The translations under genes and the position numbers were made by a program. A stretch of 64,000 bases of DNA from positions 62,001-126,000 of the forward strand of contig NZ_BSOA01000048.1 in assembly GCF_030160275.1 (NCBI RefSeq), in the 5' to 3' direction. Source of the stretch: Dyella flagellata (GTDB lineage: Bacteria > Pseudomonadota > Gammaproteobacteria > Xanthomonadales > Rhodanobacteraceae). The notes under the pieces were generated by a model, which was given only the letters and a program-made list of their open reading frames with translations, did no database searches and was not told where the DNA came from. Below are positions 53,457 to 62,732 of this stretch, in pieces (within the stretch, counting starts at the first letter, position 1; every line of letters starts with the position of its first letter).

Positions 53457-53475
53457 CTGGAGGGCATGGGTTGGA

Positions 53476-53745
53476 CTATGCCGCCCTGACGTCGCGCTTT
53501 AACTTTCCTTCGTCTTGCAAGCGTCGATACAACGAGCCGGCACTGAAATCCAGGCCATTGGGCCAAGCCAGGGCGCCAAGTTCAATGTAGTAGCGCCCGA
53601 AAAAGTCAGGATCGCGAAGGGGATCGGTCATGGCCGTAACCGTGTCCACGATAGGACCAAAGTCATAAACGCCCGTCGCGCCATCAGAAAAACGCAGTTC
53701 GAGTAGGCGCCCCCCCATCGATTTGGCTGCGATCAACTTAATCAT
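53476..53745 (-). CDS. DUF2442-family protein
   Basis: 89 residues covering the DUF2442 domain (IAAKSMGGRLLELRFSDGAT, then the FFGRYYIELGALAWPNGLDF ending with S-A-G-S-L-Y). DUF2442 genes often pair with DUF4160 genes as small toxin-antitoxin-like units, but no DUF4160 gene is adjacent. The gene is flanked on both sides by near-identical GTAGGCTGGGAT repeats. Confidence 0.88.
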   Translation of the reverse strand: MIKLIAAKSMGGRLLELRFSDGATGVYDFGPIVDTVTAMTDPLRDPDFFGRYYIELGALAWPNGLDFSAGSLYRRLQDEGKLKRDVRAA

Positions 53746-53812
53746 TGTCGGCTCCCGGGATACGATTCAGAGGCTGCAAAGCCTGCGCACGCGTCCAATT
53801 CTGCGCCAGCGC

Positions 53813-53906
53813 GTAGGCTGGGATGACAATCCCAGCTTTTCATGCGGCACGCAGATGCTGGGATTGCCATCCCAGCCTACGACACTCCCCTGCTTGTGCA
53901 GGGGAG
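53813..53906. repeat. GTAGGCTGGGAT repeat plus CCCTCCCC hairpin (second copy)
   Basis: Paired element 53813-53881 nearly identical to 53368-53435, followed by CTCCCCTGCTTGTGCAGGGG (53885-53906). Together the two copies bracket the DUF2442 gene as direct repeats. Confidence 0.9.
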
Positions 53907-53937
53907 AGGGAGTGGACAGCTTGGGGCGTGGGCTGAT

Positions 53938-56900
53938 TTACATGTTCCGGCGGTATTCGCCGCCCACGTCGTACAACGCGTGGCTGATCTGCCCCAGCGA
54001 GTTGTACTTCACCGCTTCCATCAGCTGCTCGAACACGTTTTTACGCTCGCGCGCGGTGCTCTGTAGCGTCTTGAGGCTTTGCGGGGCCAGGCCGTTGCGG
54101 GATTTGCCGAAGGCCTGCACGTTTTGGATCTGCTGGCCCTTTTCTTCCTCGGTGGAACGGATCAGCTCGATCTCGGTGGCGATTTCGCCGCCGTGGTCCT
54201 TGGGCAGGAAGGTGTTGACGCCGATCAGCGGCAGGCTGCCGTCGTGCTTCTTCTGTTCGTAGTACATCGATTCTTCCTGAATCTTGCCGCGCTGGTACAT
54301 GGTGTCCATGGCGCCAAGCACACCGCCGCGTTCGCTGATGGCCTCGAATTCCTTGTAGACCGCTTCTTCGACGATGTCGGTAAGGGCGTCCACAACGTAG
54401 CTGCCCTGCCAGGGGTTTTCGTTGAAGTTGAGGCCCAGTTCCTTGTTGATGATCATCTGGATGGCCACGGCACGGCGCACGCTTTCTTCGGTGGGCGTGG
54501 TGATGGCTTCGTCGTAGGCGTTGGTGTGCAGGCTGTTGCAGTTGTCGAACAGCGCGTACAAGGCCTGCAGGGTGGTGCGGATGTCGTTGAACTGGATTTC
54601 CTGCGCGTGCAGGGAGCGGCCGGAAGTCTGGATGTGGTACTTCATCATCTGGCTGCGGGCGCTGGCGCCGTAGCGCTCGCGCATGGCGCGCGCCCAGATG
54701 CGGCGGGCAACGCGGCCGATCACGGTGTATTCCGGATCCATGCCGTTGGAGAAGAAGAAGCTCAGGTTCGGCGCGAAATCGTCGATGTGCATGCCGCGCG
54801 CGAGGTAGTACTCAACAATCGTGAAGCCGTTGCTGAGCGTAAAGGCGAGCTGGCTGATCGGGTTGGCGCCGGCTTCGGCGATGTGATAGCCGGAGATGGA
54901 AACCGAATAGAAGTTGCGCACCTTGTGGTCGACGAAGTACTGCTGGATGTCGCCCATCATGCGCAGCGCGAATTCGGTGCTGAAAATGCAGGTGTTCTGC
55001 GCCTGGTCTTCCTTGAGGATGTCCGCCTGCACGGTGCCGCGCACGGTTTGCAGGGTTTCTTCCTTGATGCGGGCGTAGGTTTGCTCATCGACCAGCTGGT
55101 CGCCGGTTACGCCCAGCAGGCTCAAGCCAAGGCCTTCGTTGCCCTTGGGCAGCTCGCCGGAATAGACGGGGCGCTTCTTGCCTGCAAAGAGTTCGTCCAT
55201 GCGCTTTTGCGCTTCGGTCCAGCGCGCGGCGTCGGACTTGAGGTATTTCTCCACGTTCTGGTCGATCGCGGTGTTCATGAACATCGCCAGGATGATCGGC
55301 GCCGGACCGTTGATGGTCATGGACACGGAGCTGGTCGGCGCGCTCAAGTCGAAGCCGGAGTACAGCTTCTTCATGTCGTCCAGGGTGGCGATGTTGACGC
55401 CGGAGTTGCCGATCTTGCCGTAGATGTCCGGGCGCGGCGCGGGATCTTCGCCGTACAGGGTTACGGAGTCGAACGCGGTGGACAGGCGCGTGGCGGCACC
55501 GCCCTGGCTCAGGTAGTGGAAGCGGCGGTTGGTGCGCTCGGGCGTGCCTTCGCCCGCGAACATGCGGGTGGGGTCTTCACCGGTACGGCGATAGGGGTAC
55601 ACGCCGCCGGTGTAGGGGTAGTGGCCGGGCAGGTTTTCGCGCATCAGGAAGCGCAGCTGGTCGCCCCAGTCCTTGGTCTTGGGCGGCGCCACCTTCGGAA
55701 TTTTCTGGTGGCTGAGCGAATCGCGGTAGTTCTCCACGCGGATCACTTTGTCGCGCACCTTGTACTCGTTCACTTCATCGGTGACCGACTTGTACAGCTT
55801 GGGCCAGTCGCGCAGCAGGTGCAGGGCTTCGTGGCTGAGTTCGCGCAGGGCAGCGTTGTAGCGCTGGCGCAACACGATCAGCGTGCGGTCGGCGTTGGAG
55901 TCGTGGGTCGCTTCGTGGTCGTAGCGGTCCAGTTCGCCGGGCAGTTTTTCGTCGCCAAGTTCTTTGAGCGATTCGTAGTAATGCTGGGCCTTGCTGGCGA
56001 ATTCGGCTTCGCGCTCGATCTCGCTGTTGATGCCCCTGCCCTGCTCGGCGATTTCCGCCAGGTAACGAACGCGCGCGCCGGGAATCAGCACGGTGGCGCG
56101 AGGCTCTTTCAGGGTCACGTCGAGCTGAGGAGTCCAATCACACCGCGAGTGCGAAGCAACCCCACCCTGCCCTCCCCTGGAAGGGGAGGGGGAAGAAGAA
56201 AGGGCCAGCTTGTCGCGTAACAGGCGGCACAGGTTGGTGAACATCCAGGTGACGCCCGGATCGTTGAACTGGCTGGCGATGGTGGGATACACCGGCACGT
56301 CATCGTCTTTCAAGGTGAAGGCGTTGCGGTTGCGCTTCCACTGCTTGCGCACGTCGCGCAGCGCATCTTCGGCGCCGCGCTTGTCGAACTTGTTCAGCAC
56401 GACCAGCTCGGCGAAATCGAGCATGTCGATTTTTTCCAGCTGGCTGGCGGCGCCGTAGTCGCTGGTCATCACGTAGACCGGAAAATCCACCAGGTCGACG
56501 ATTTCCGAATCGCTCTGGCCGATGCCGGCGGTTTCCACGATCACCAGGTCGTAGGGCTGGCTCTTGAGGAAGTTGATGCAGTCGTGCAGCACTTCGTTGG
56601 TAGCGGCGTTCTGGCGGCGCGTAGCCATGGAGCGCATATACACGCGATGGCTGCGCAATGCATTCATGCGGATGCGGTCACCCAGCAGGGCGCCACCACT
56701 GCGGCGACGCGTGGGGTCCACGGCGAGCACGGCAATGCGCATGCCCGGGAAAGCGTGCAGGAAGCGCAGCAGCAGTTCATCCACCACTGAGGATTTGCCC
56801 GCGCCGCCGGTGCCGGTCATGCCGAGCACGGGCGTGTGCTTGCCGGCCAGCGACCATTCCTTACGCAGGCGCGCGAGTTCAGCCTCGCTCAGCTTGCCTT

Positions 56901-57453
56901 CTTCGATGGCGGAAAGGGTGTGGCCGATGCTGATCTCGTCGTCGATGTCGATCTTGGCCGGCACCACGGCGGTGTTCTGTTCGCGCTGGGCGGCCGCGTT
57001 GCCGGCGCGCAGCATCACGTCCTCGATCATTTCCACCAGGCCCAGCTTCATGCCGTCGTTGGGGTGGTAGATGCGCTCCACGCCGTAGGCCTGCAGCTCG
57101 CGGATTTCCTCCGGGGTGATGGTGCCGCCGCCGCCGCCGAACACGCGGATGTGGGCGGCGCCCTTCTCCTTGAGCATGTCCACCATGTACTTGAAGTACT
57201 CCACGTGGCCGCCCTGGTAGGACGACAGCGCGATCGCGTCGGCATCTTCTTGCAGTGCAGCACGAACCACGTCCTCCACCGAGCGATTGTGGCCCAGGTG
57301 AATGACTTCCGCGCCCTGGGACTGAATGATGCGGCGCATGATATTGATGGCGGCATCATGCCCATCGAACAGGCTGGCGGCGGTGACGAAACGCAGGGGG
57401 CTGGTTTCGGCCTGCGCGGAAGTGGCAGGAACGTGCTTGGCGGGGGAACTCAT
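53938..57453 (-). CDS. icmF: Fused isobutyryl-CoA mutase IcmF
   Basis: 1171 residues in IcmF order. The cobalamin-binding domain (~20-150) has the axial-ligand motif DGHDAA (His32). The G-protein chaperone domain has P-loop [12 protein letters not shown] (211-222), ETAG (307) and NKFD (354). The catalytic mutase domain (~590 to the end) contains [12 protein letters not shown] and [20 protein letters not shown]. It interconverts isobutyryl-CoA and n-butyryl-CoA, linking valine breakdown to fatty acid-type metabolism. The GTPase domain guards cobalamin loading. Between GTPase and mutase, residues ~417-446 are encoded by an intergenic-type repeat. GGAG precedes the ATG. Confidence 0.93.
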   Translation of the reverse strand: MSSPAKHVPATSAQAETSPLRFVTAASLFDGHDAAINIMRRIIQSQGAEVIHLGHNRSVEDVVRAALQEDADAIALSSYQGGHVEYFKYMVDMLKEKGAAHIRVFGGGGGTITPEEIRELQAYGVERIYHPNDGMKLGLVEMIEDVMLRAGNAAAQREQNTAVVPAKIDIDDEISIGHTLSAIEEGKLSEAELARLRKEWSLAGKHTPVLGMTGTGGAGKSSVVDELLLRFLHAFPGMRIAVLAVDPTRRRSGGALLGDRIRMNALRSHRVYMRSMATRRQNAATNEVLHDCINFLKSQPYDLVIVETAGIGQSDSEIVDLVDFPVYVMTSDYGAASQLEKIDMLDFAELVVLNKFDKRGAEDALRDVRKQWKRNRNAFTLKDDDVPVYPTIASQFNDPGVTWMFTNLCRLLRDKLALSSSPSPSRGGQGGVASHSRCDWTPQLDVTLKEPRATVLIPGARVRYLAEIAEQGRGINSEIEREAEFASKAQHYYESLKELGDEKLPGELDRYDHEATHDSNADRTLIVLRQRYNAALRELSHEALHLLRDWPKLYKSVTDEVNEYKVRDKVIRVENYRDSLSHQKIPKVAPPKTKDWGDQLRFLMRENLPGHYPYTGGVYPYRRTGEDPTRMFAGEGTPERTNRRFHYLSQGGAATRLSTAFDSVTLYGEDPAPRPDIYGKIGNSGVNIATLDDMKKLYSGFDLSAPTSSVSMTINGPAPIILAMFMNTAIDQNVEKYLKSDAARWTEAQKRMDELFAGKKRPVYSGELPKGNEGLGLSLLGVTGDQLVDEQTYARIKEETLQTVRGTVQADILKEDQAQNTCIFSTEFALRMMGDIQQYFVDHKVRNFYSVSISGYHIAEAGANPISQLAFTLSNGFTIVEYYLARGMHIDDFAPNLSFFFSNGMDPEYTVIGRVARRIWARAMRERYGASARSQMMKYHIQTSGRSLHAQEIQFNDIRTTLQALYALFDNCNSLHTNAYDEAITTPTEESVRRAVAIQMIINKELGLNFNENPWQGSYVVDALTDIVEEAVYKEFEAISERGGVLGAMDTMYQRGKIQEESMYYEQKKHDGSLPLIGVNTFLPKDHGGEIATEIELIRSTEEEKGQQIQNVQAFGKSRNGLAPQSLKTLQSTARERKNVFEQLMEAVKYNSLGQISHALYDVGGEYRRNM
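56146..56210. repeat. CCCTCCCC repeat translated inside icmF
   Basis: GAAGCAACCCCACCCTGCCC, then CCCTCCCCTGGAAGGGGAGG: the GC-rich hairpin family found between genes elsewhere. Here it lies in frame in icmF and encodes a Ser/Pro/Gly-rich tract ([19 protein letters not shown]) in the linker after the GTPase domain. Confidence 0.8.
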
Positions 57454-57674
57454 GGGGACTCCGAGAACGGGGATGTTCCAACTGCAACCATTCTAATGGG
57501 GTTGCCTGTTAAACGGGTGCTTGCGGGACCGCCCGGCGCAAGCCGACGCCTGTGCAGCACGGGCGAAATGCAGCCGCGCCGAATTTTCGTACTTCCCCTA
57601 AATACAGCCCAGCCCCGGCTTGCTAGAAGCTTTCTTCATCGCTGCAACGGGATGCAGCATCGAGGAGGAAATCC

Positions 57675-58913
57675 ATGCACGCAGCCGCCACCCGCCGCTT
57701 TCCACGCCTGGAAATGTGGCATCAGATCCTTGTCGCGATGGCGCTTGGCTTTGCGGTCGGTCACTTCGCGGGTGAGCCGGCCAAGCTGCTGGCCCCGTTG
57801 GGCGAGGTTTTCATGTCGCTGATCCGCATGTGCGTGATACCGGTGGTATTCGTCTCGCTGGTATGCGGCATCACCTCGCTTTCCGATATGACCACGATGC
57901 GGCGGATCGCATGGAAGTCGATCGCCATCTACGCCGTAACGATGGCGCTGATGGCCAGCATCGCGATGGGCCTGGCCACGTTGTTCAGAGTGGGCGAAGG
58001 CTTCACGCTTGGCGTCACGGGCGTGCAGGCGGCGGCCGCCGCGCCTACCAGCATCAAGGATGCGCTGATCAGTGCGATTCCTTCCAATCCGTTCAAGGCG
58101 TTTGCGGAAGGCGCGCTGCTGCCCACGATCGTATTCGTTGCCTTGTTCGCCTTGGCGATCAATTTCGCTGGCGAGGCTGCCACCACCGTGCGCGATTTCT
58201 TCAACAGCCTGGCCAGCGTGGTGTTCAAGCTGATCCACATGGTGCTGAAGTTCGCACCGCTAGGCGTGTTCGGCTTGATGGCCTACGTTACCGCGGATCA
58301 CGGATTTGCCGTGCTTGGCCACCTCGGCTCGCTGGTGGCGGTGGGTTATGCATCCATGCTGCTGTTCATGATCGTGGTGTGCAGTGCGCTGCTGCTGTTA
58401 TGGCGCATCCATCCGCTGCCTTTCCTGCGCAAGATGATACCGGTGCAATTGTTTGCGTATTCCTCGGCCAGCAGCGCAGCCACCCTGCCGCTGAACATGG
58501 AGAACACGCAGACGCGACTGGGCGTGGATCCGCGCGTGGCCAGCTTCGTGCTGCCACTGGGTTCTACCGTGAACATGGCGGGGCTGGCGTGTTACCTCGG
58601 GGTGGTGACGATCTTTGCCAGCCATGCGTATGGCATCGAGCTTTCTCTTGCACAGATGGTCACGGTGGTGGTGACAACTACGCTGGCTTCGATTGGCGCG
58701 GCGGGCGTTCCGGGCACCGCATTGGTGGTGATGGGCCTGGTGCTGTCGTCCGTGGGCTTGCCGCTGGAAGTGATCGCAGTGGTGGCGGCAGTGGATCGCT
58801 TGCTGGATATGTGTTCCACCTCGGCGAATGTGACCGGGGATGCGCTGACCGCGGTAATGGTGGCTAAGTCGGAAGGGGTGTTGGATGGGGCGCGGTATAA
58901 AGCGCGCGAGTAG
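57675..58913 (+). CDS. Dicarboxylate/amino acid:cation symporter (DAACS, SDF family)
   Basis: 412 residues with the SDF fold of about eight helices and two re-entrant loops: a serine-rich hairpin (FAYSSASSAATLPL), then NMENTQTRLGVDPR, the substrate motif SFVLPLGSTVNMAGLA and a final DRLLDMCSTSANVTGDALTA. Members bring in glutamate, aspartate or C4-dicarboxylates with protons or sodium. GGAGGAAATCC precedes the ATG. The stop codon TAG belongs to a repeat at 58910. Confidence 0.93.
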   Translation: MHAAATRRFPRLEMWHQILVAMALGFAVGHFAGEPAKLLAPLGEVFMSLIRMCVIPVVFVSLVCGITSLSDMTTMRRIAWKSIAIYAVTMALMASIAMGLATLFRVGEGFTLGVTGVQAAAAAPTSIKDALISAIPSNPFKAFAEGALLPTIVFVALFALAINFAGEAATTVRDFFNSLASVVFKLIHMVLKFAPLGVFGLMAYVTADHGFAVLGHLGSLVAVGYASMLLFMIVVCSALLLLWRIHPLPFLRKMIPVQLFAYSSASSAATLPLNMENTQTRLGVDPRVASFVLPLGSTVNMAGLACYLGVVTIFASHAYGIELSLAQMVTVVVTTTLASIGAAGVPGTALVVMGLVLSSVGLPLEVIAVVAAVDRLLDMCSTSANVTGDALTAVMVAKSEGVLDGARYKARE

Positions 58914-58981
58914 GCAGGGATTGCAATCCTGCATCGTTTGTACTGTCTACATTGCGATGCTGGGATGTCAGCCCATCCCAC
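58910..58981. repeat. GTAGG-type repeat providing a stop codon
   Basis: Diverged halves GTAGGCAGGGATTGCAATCC and GCTGGGATGTCAGCCCATCC. The TAG at 58911-58913 is the stop codon of the transporter gene. Confidence 0.75.
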
Positions 58982-59214
58982 ATCCATCATCGGTCAATAT
59001 TAAAATACCTAATATTTTGTTACAAACTCTATTTTTTTTATTTTTCATCTCCACTGTCTACTGCATACTGATTACGATTCGTCGATTTCCTCCTGGACGC
59101 AAGGTTCCAACAGATCCCGAGTGCTTCAACAATGCCATGTCCTTCACCAGCCCCGAGAAGGTGATCGATAAAAGAAATAAATCACCATTTCTTCCAAATA
59201 AGAGTCCTGTCACC
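58982..59214. other. AT-rich leader of the secreted-protein gene
   Basis: The stretch at about 58995-59075 is markedly AT-rich (T-rich runs of eight and more) and differs from all neighbouring sequence except the OLD gene region. It probably holds the promoter of the gene at 59215. A longer in-frame opening from 58885 crosses this stretch but lacks protein-like content. Confidence 0.45.
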
Positions 59215-60138
59215 ATGAATAAAAAAAAATTAGCCAAATGGATCATCCTGGTGCTTGCGGCAGCCTGGCTTCCGCTCCATGCCGACCCTCATAAATGGTT
59301 CACTTTCGTCCATTATGAAGATCTTATTCCTAAGGACACCCCCACTGATCAGCGTTTAGAAGCGCTCAAAATCGCCGCACATCGTGTTTTCAGAGGCGGA
59401 TTACGTGACACCTATCCGATGCGCTACGATAACAATATGGCCTGGAGTTTTTACCGTTGGCTTGTTAATGATGATATTCCAACCCCACCAGGTCCCCCAG
59501 GGGTCTATCTTTACTACGACAGGCGGAGTTTCCAAAGATGGGAACCTGGGCAGACCGGCGTTCTCTTTAGTGTTAGCCCGGATGAGAGATCATTCCCTCT
59601 TTCTCAGACGCTCTTTACCCTAAGCGAGGCTCTTCCAGCAGGAGACCACGACAGTATTGCCCGAACTCTTGGAGCCCTGCGCACCGATTTTGTGGGAGAG
59701 CGCTACCGCGTGGCGGGCGTGCCATTGTCTACCGACACGACGCCGGTGGAAACCATTATTCGAGGTGAAAATATCGCTACTGCCTACATTTACATCGATG
59801 GCACACAGCGCTATATGCAGCATCGAGATCCACAGGGGGACGGGGAGTTTGTCCCAGCCGCTAGAACAAACAATGCGGGGTATCCATTCGTGAGCCCCCC
59901 TGCGCCCCCTGAACAGTCGGCGTATAACATCACAGTCGCTCCGCCAGGGACCGATCACTTGGCCTCTTTGGCCGGATGTAGCCACTGGTCCAACCGCACA
60001 ACCCGATCTACTACATTCGATCGCACAGGGCAGGGAGATGGCTCATGCATTTCGGAAAAGATTACCCTGGATGAATTCCTTAGAAGGCACGCGCGTCACC
60101 GCGGCGCCTTCATGCCTGCCATCCAGCTGTTGCAATAA
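59215..60138 (+). CDS. Secreted protein of unknown function
   Basis: About 307 residues with a signal peptide (MNKKKLAKWIILVLAAAWLP, cleavage after LHA). The mature part starts DPHKWFTFVHYEDLIPKD and contains proline-rich stretches (PTPPGPPGVYL, SPPAPPEQS). I recognise no family. Codon use and GC content are lower than in its neighbours, most of all at its start, suggesting acquisition. It has no close ribosome binding site apart from weak purines. Confidence 0.65.
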   Translation: MNKKKLAKWIILVLAAAWLPLHADPHKWFTFVHYEDLIPKDTPTDQRLEALKIAAHRVFRGGLRDTYPMRYDNNMAWSFYRWLVNDDIPTPPGPPGVYLYYDRRSFQRWEPGQTGVLFSVSPDERSFPLSQTLFTLSEALPAGDHDSIARTLGALRTDFVGERYRVAGVPLSTDTTPVETIIRGENIATAYIYIDGTQRYMQHRDPQGDGEFVPAARTNNAGYPFVSPPAPPEQSAYNITVAPPGTDHLASLAGCSHWSNRTTRSTTFDRTGQGDGSCISEKITLDEFLRRHARHRGAFMPAIQLLQ

Positions 60139-60178
60139 GTTGCGATACCTAGCCGCACTGCTGTCGTATGCGTGGCAT

Positions 60179-60201
60179 GCTGGGATTTCATCCCAGCCTA
60201 C
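60179..60201. repeat. GTAGGCTGGGAT repeat, single half, providing a stop codon
   Basis: GCTGGGATTTCATCCCAGCC then TAC. On the minus strand its GTAGG supplies the TAG stop (60200-60198) of the hydrolase gene at 60198-61130. Confidence 0.85.
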
Positions 60202-61130
60202 GCAAGGCCGAACGGCAAGTTTGGTGTGGCCACCACACGATCGCCCACCGTTTCGCCGCGTGCAAACGCCAGCGTCGCCTCGATCACTTCCGGCGCGTCC
60301 AAGATGCGGTGATGCCCTAGACCTTGCGTCGTAAGCAGGCGGGCACCCGGCCAATAGCGTGCGTAGCGCTCGCCTTCTTCCCACGGCACTTCGCGATCGT
60401 CCAGGTCGTGCACGATCAAGCCCGGCTGACCTAACGTAGGAACATGGTGGTGTACTTGCAGCTCGCGTGCGTGCACGCCAGTGCGGCGCTCGAACCAGGA
60501 AAGCAGCGGCTCGCGCAAGTGTTCGCCTAGACGCACGAAGCGAATGAAGCGTTGCGTGGCGGCTTCCAGATCGGCAGCGGGTGCGATCAACGCCATGCGC
60601 TGCACCTGCCATGCCACATCCTGAGCCAAGGCCACAGCAGCGCCACCCATGGAATGACCTACGGCGAGCGCTGCGTTACCAAATTGCATGCCGACCGCGC
60701 GAATGGTGGCGATGAAATCCGGCATGGTGCACAGCTTGCCGCTGCTGGCGCCGTGACCGGGCTGGTCGAAAGTCACCACGGCCAAACCCTGCTCGCGCAA
60801 TTTCGCCACCCACGGCAGATAGCGCAGGCCGAAGCTGGACCAGCCATGCACCAGCAAGGCGTATGGCTGCCTGGATGGATCGCCCCACACATAAGTTGCG
60901 ATGGATTCATCGCCGACGCGCAGTTCGCCGCGCTGCATGGCCTCGTCCGGCTGCGCTGCGCGCGCACGGCTACGGCTGCTGGCGAAAGGTGTAGCGAACA
61001 AGCGTGCCGCGCGATCCACGGTGCTCGTGGGTGCAAGCCGGCTGCCTACTGCGAAGCCCAGACGCAGGGCGCGCAGCTTCAAGGGAGTTCGCGAGGAATG
61101 ATGCCGCGTACCGGACGTTTGGCGTGTCAT
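60198..61130 (-). CDS. Alpha/beta hydrolase
   Basis: 310 residues. Oxyanion region LLVHGWSSFGLRYLPWV, nucleophile elbow LAVGHSMGGAAVALAQD, an acidic segment IVHDLDDREVPWEEGE and the final His in TTQGLGHHRILD complete the triad. Substrate unknown. TGAGGAGG, which includes the TetR stop, is its ribosome binding site, so it is co-transcribed and coupled to the regulator upstream. No signal peptide. Confidence 0.88.
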   Translation of the reverse strand: MTRQTSGTRHHSSRTPLKLRALRLGFAVGSRLAPTSTVDRAARLFATPFASSRSRARAAQPDEAMQRGELRVGDESIATYVWGDPSRQPYALLVHGWSSFGLRYLPWVAKLREQGLAVVTFDQPGHGASSGKLCTMPDFIATIRAVGMQFGNAALAVGHSMGGAAVALAQDVAWQVQRMALIAPAADLEAATQRFIRFVRLGEHLREPLLSWFERRTGVHARELQVHHHVPTLGQPGLIVHDLDDREVPWEEGERYARYWPGARLLTTQGLGHHRILDAPEVIEATLAFARGETVGDRVVATPNLPFGLA

Positions 61131-61139
61131 GCTGCCTCC

Positions 61140-61745
61140 TCAAGGCTGGTAACTGGCGAGCAGGCGATCGATCGCCGCCCAGGTGTGGCGGTGCGCTTCG
61201 TCGAAGTCGAACAGGCTGGCGTCGTGGTGCAGGCCGAGCATCACCGAATACAGCTCGAAGGCGAGTTGCTCGCCATCGGTATCAGCCCGCAGATCACCCA
61301 CTTCGACGGTCTGGCGAATGGCGCGCACTACTTCATTGCGCCAACCGGCTTGCTGCTGTTTCACGTGCGTGCGCAGCGGGCCGCTTTCGCGCCCGTCGTA
61401 TTCCACGACGGCGCTCATCAGCACGCAGCCGGTGTGATGGATGCGAATCCATTCGGACCAGCGTTCCAGGATGGCGCGCAGGCGCAACATGCCACGCGGC
61501 TGCTGTACGGCCGGCCGGATCACGAAATCCAGGAAGCGCCGGGTGGCGGCCTCCAACAAGGCCAGCTGCAGTTCTTCGCGGGAGCCGAAATGGGCGAACA
61601 CGCCACTCTTGGACATGCCCACGCCCAGGGCCAGGGCGCCGATGGAAAGCCCTTCCAGGCCGTCCTGGCGGGCCAGCTCGTAGGCGTGTTCAAGGATCAG
61701 CTCGCGGGTGGCGGCGCCCTTGCTCGGGGTCGTGGCAGCGTTCAT
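61140..61745 (-). CDS. TetR/AcrR-family regulator
   Basis: About 201 residues. N-terminal helix-turn-helix (LSIGALALGVGMSKSGVFAH, then FGSREELQLALLE), C-terminal ligand domain of the TetR_C type (LRAILERWSEWIRIHHTGCV). It probably represses itself and the hydrolase that follows. ATG at 61745; a TTG two codons upstream is also in frame. Confidence 0.88.
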   Translation of the reverse strand: MNAATTPSKGAATRELILEHAYELARQDGLEGLSIGALALGVGMSKSGVFAHFGSREELQLALLEAATRRFLDFVIRPAVQQPRGMLRLRAILERWSEWIRIHHTGCVLMSAVVEYDGRESGPLRTHVKQQQAGWRNEVVRAIRQTVEVGDLRADTDGEQLAFELYSVMLGLHHDASLFDFDEAHRHTWAAIDRLLASYQP

Positions 61746-61759
61746 GGCCAAAAAATAGC

Positions 61760-61771
61760 ACGACCGTTCGT
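61760..61771. promoter_or_regulatory. Possible TetR operator
   Basis: ACGACCGTTCGT, a 12-base near-palindrome (one mismatched pair), 15 bases upstream of the TetR start codon, where an autorepressor site is expected. Confidence 0.5.
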
Positions 61772-61813
61772 TTTATTTCTAGGGCCAAAGCCGTTAAAAA
61801 TTTCGATGCCATT

Positions 61814-61847
61814 GGCTCCCTCCCCTGCCTCGGCAGGGGAGGGAGCC
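61814..61847. repeat. CCCTCCCC GC-rich hairpin
   Basis: GGCTCCCTCCCCTGCC-TC-GGCAGGGGAGGGAGCC: a sixteen-base perfect stem in the 385-base gap between the TetR gene and the YXWGXW gene. No supported gene lies in that gap. Confidence 0.88.
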
Positions 61848-62130
61848 AGATCCGTCGCAAGTAATTCGGCTGCTACCTGAACCACCGAAAGCAATCACGT
61901 CAACATCGCCGGATACGCTCGCGTTCCTGCTCCCGACAGCCGCGCATAGCGGCCTCGATCAAGGAGACGACGCAACGATCAGTGGGGCCGCCGACCGCCG
62001 CCCTACACGCAAGAAACTGCGCTTCATCGCGTGATGAAGACTGGCTGCACAACGGGTTCGCCTTATTTAGACTTGCCTGTGGCGCTGACCGGATCGGCAG
62101 CTCCGATCCAAAACATCTCTGGGGACAATC

Positions 62131-62502
62131 ATGTCATTGCGTTTTGCCTCTTTGCTGCTCGTCGCCGGTGCGACGGCAGCCCTCGCCGGTTGCGTGGTGG
62201 AACAGCCGGCCCCGCGTCCGCACCGCGTTGTGTATGTCGCACAGCCGGCACCGCCCCCGCCGCCGCAAGTGGTGGAAGTGATCGCGCCGCAGCCGCCGCC
62301 GGTGACGGTGATCGAGGAAGTGCCGCCGCCGCGCCGCGGCTATGTCTGGGCGCACGCTTACTGGCATTGGAACGGCGCTCAATACGTGGCTGTGCGCGGC
62401 CATTGGGAAGCGGTGCGCCCGGGCTACCACTACGTGCATCCGCATTGGGAACAGCATCCGGATGGCTGGCATCTGCGCGTAGGTGTGTGGGTTCAAGGAT
62501 AA
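62131..62502 (+). CDS. YXWGXW-repeat lipoprotein
   Basis: 123 residues. A lipoprotein signal with lipobox LAGC precedes a proline-rich region (QPAPPPPPQ) and a C-terminal part with the repeat-like pattern YVWAHAYWHWNGAQYVAVRG, then HWEAVRPGYHYVHPHWE. The YXWGXW family is common in envelope proteins of proteobacteria; function unclear. A terminator follows. Confidence 0.85.
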   Translation: MSLRFASLLLVAGATAALAGCVVEQPAPRPHRVVYVAQPAPPPPPQVVEVIAPQPPPVTVIEEVPPPRRGYVWAHAYWHWNGAQYVAVRGHWEAVRPGYHYVHPHWEQHPDGWHLRVGVWVQG

Positions 62503-62527
62503 ACACACCGCTTACATGTGCATCAGG

Positions 62528-62554
62528 AAAAGCCTCGCCGCGTGCGGGGCTTTT
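62528..62554 (+). terminator. Intrinsic terminator after the YXWGXW gene
   Basis: AAAAGCC-T-CGC, five-base loop, GCG-G-GGCTTTT: a GC-rich stem followed by T's, 26 bases after the stop. Confidence 0.88.
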
Positions 62555-62615
62555 CTTTGCTGCGATGCGAAAGCGCTGACTTTGCGGCTCGTAATACAAT
62601 TATTGGGATAACTCA

Positions 62616-62644
62616 CTCACCCCAGCGCCCTGCTGGGGTTTGAG
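62616..62644 (+). promoter_or_regulatory. Hairpin in the leader of leucine dehydrogenase
   Basis: CTCAC-CCAGC, five-base loop, GCTGGGG-TT-TGAG: a stable stem about 90 bases upstream of the start codon at 62733. It could be a leader attenuator or part of an untranslated-region structure. A TACAAT box at 62595-62600 could be a -10 element; no matching -35 was found. Confidence 0.45.
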
Positions 62645-62732
62645 TTTCAGGCGTCAGGTCCTTGGCGGGGCCAACGCTTTTCCCTACACAGTGCCGTCCC
62701 CAAGCACCGTCCGACGCGGAGTCCACGTTCCA

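Noticed and set aside
54079-56220. Long open frame (about 713 codons) on the plus strand opposite icmF
   Set aside because: It mirrors the codon pattern of icmF, which has unmistakable cobalamin, GTPase and mutase motifs on the other strand. High GC makes such antisense frames common.
4427-60201. CRISPR array suspected from recurrent short palindromes
   Set aside because: The copies are scattered singly across the window, lack regular spacers and no cas genes are present; they are REP-like elements.
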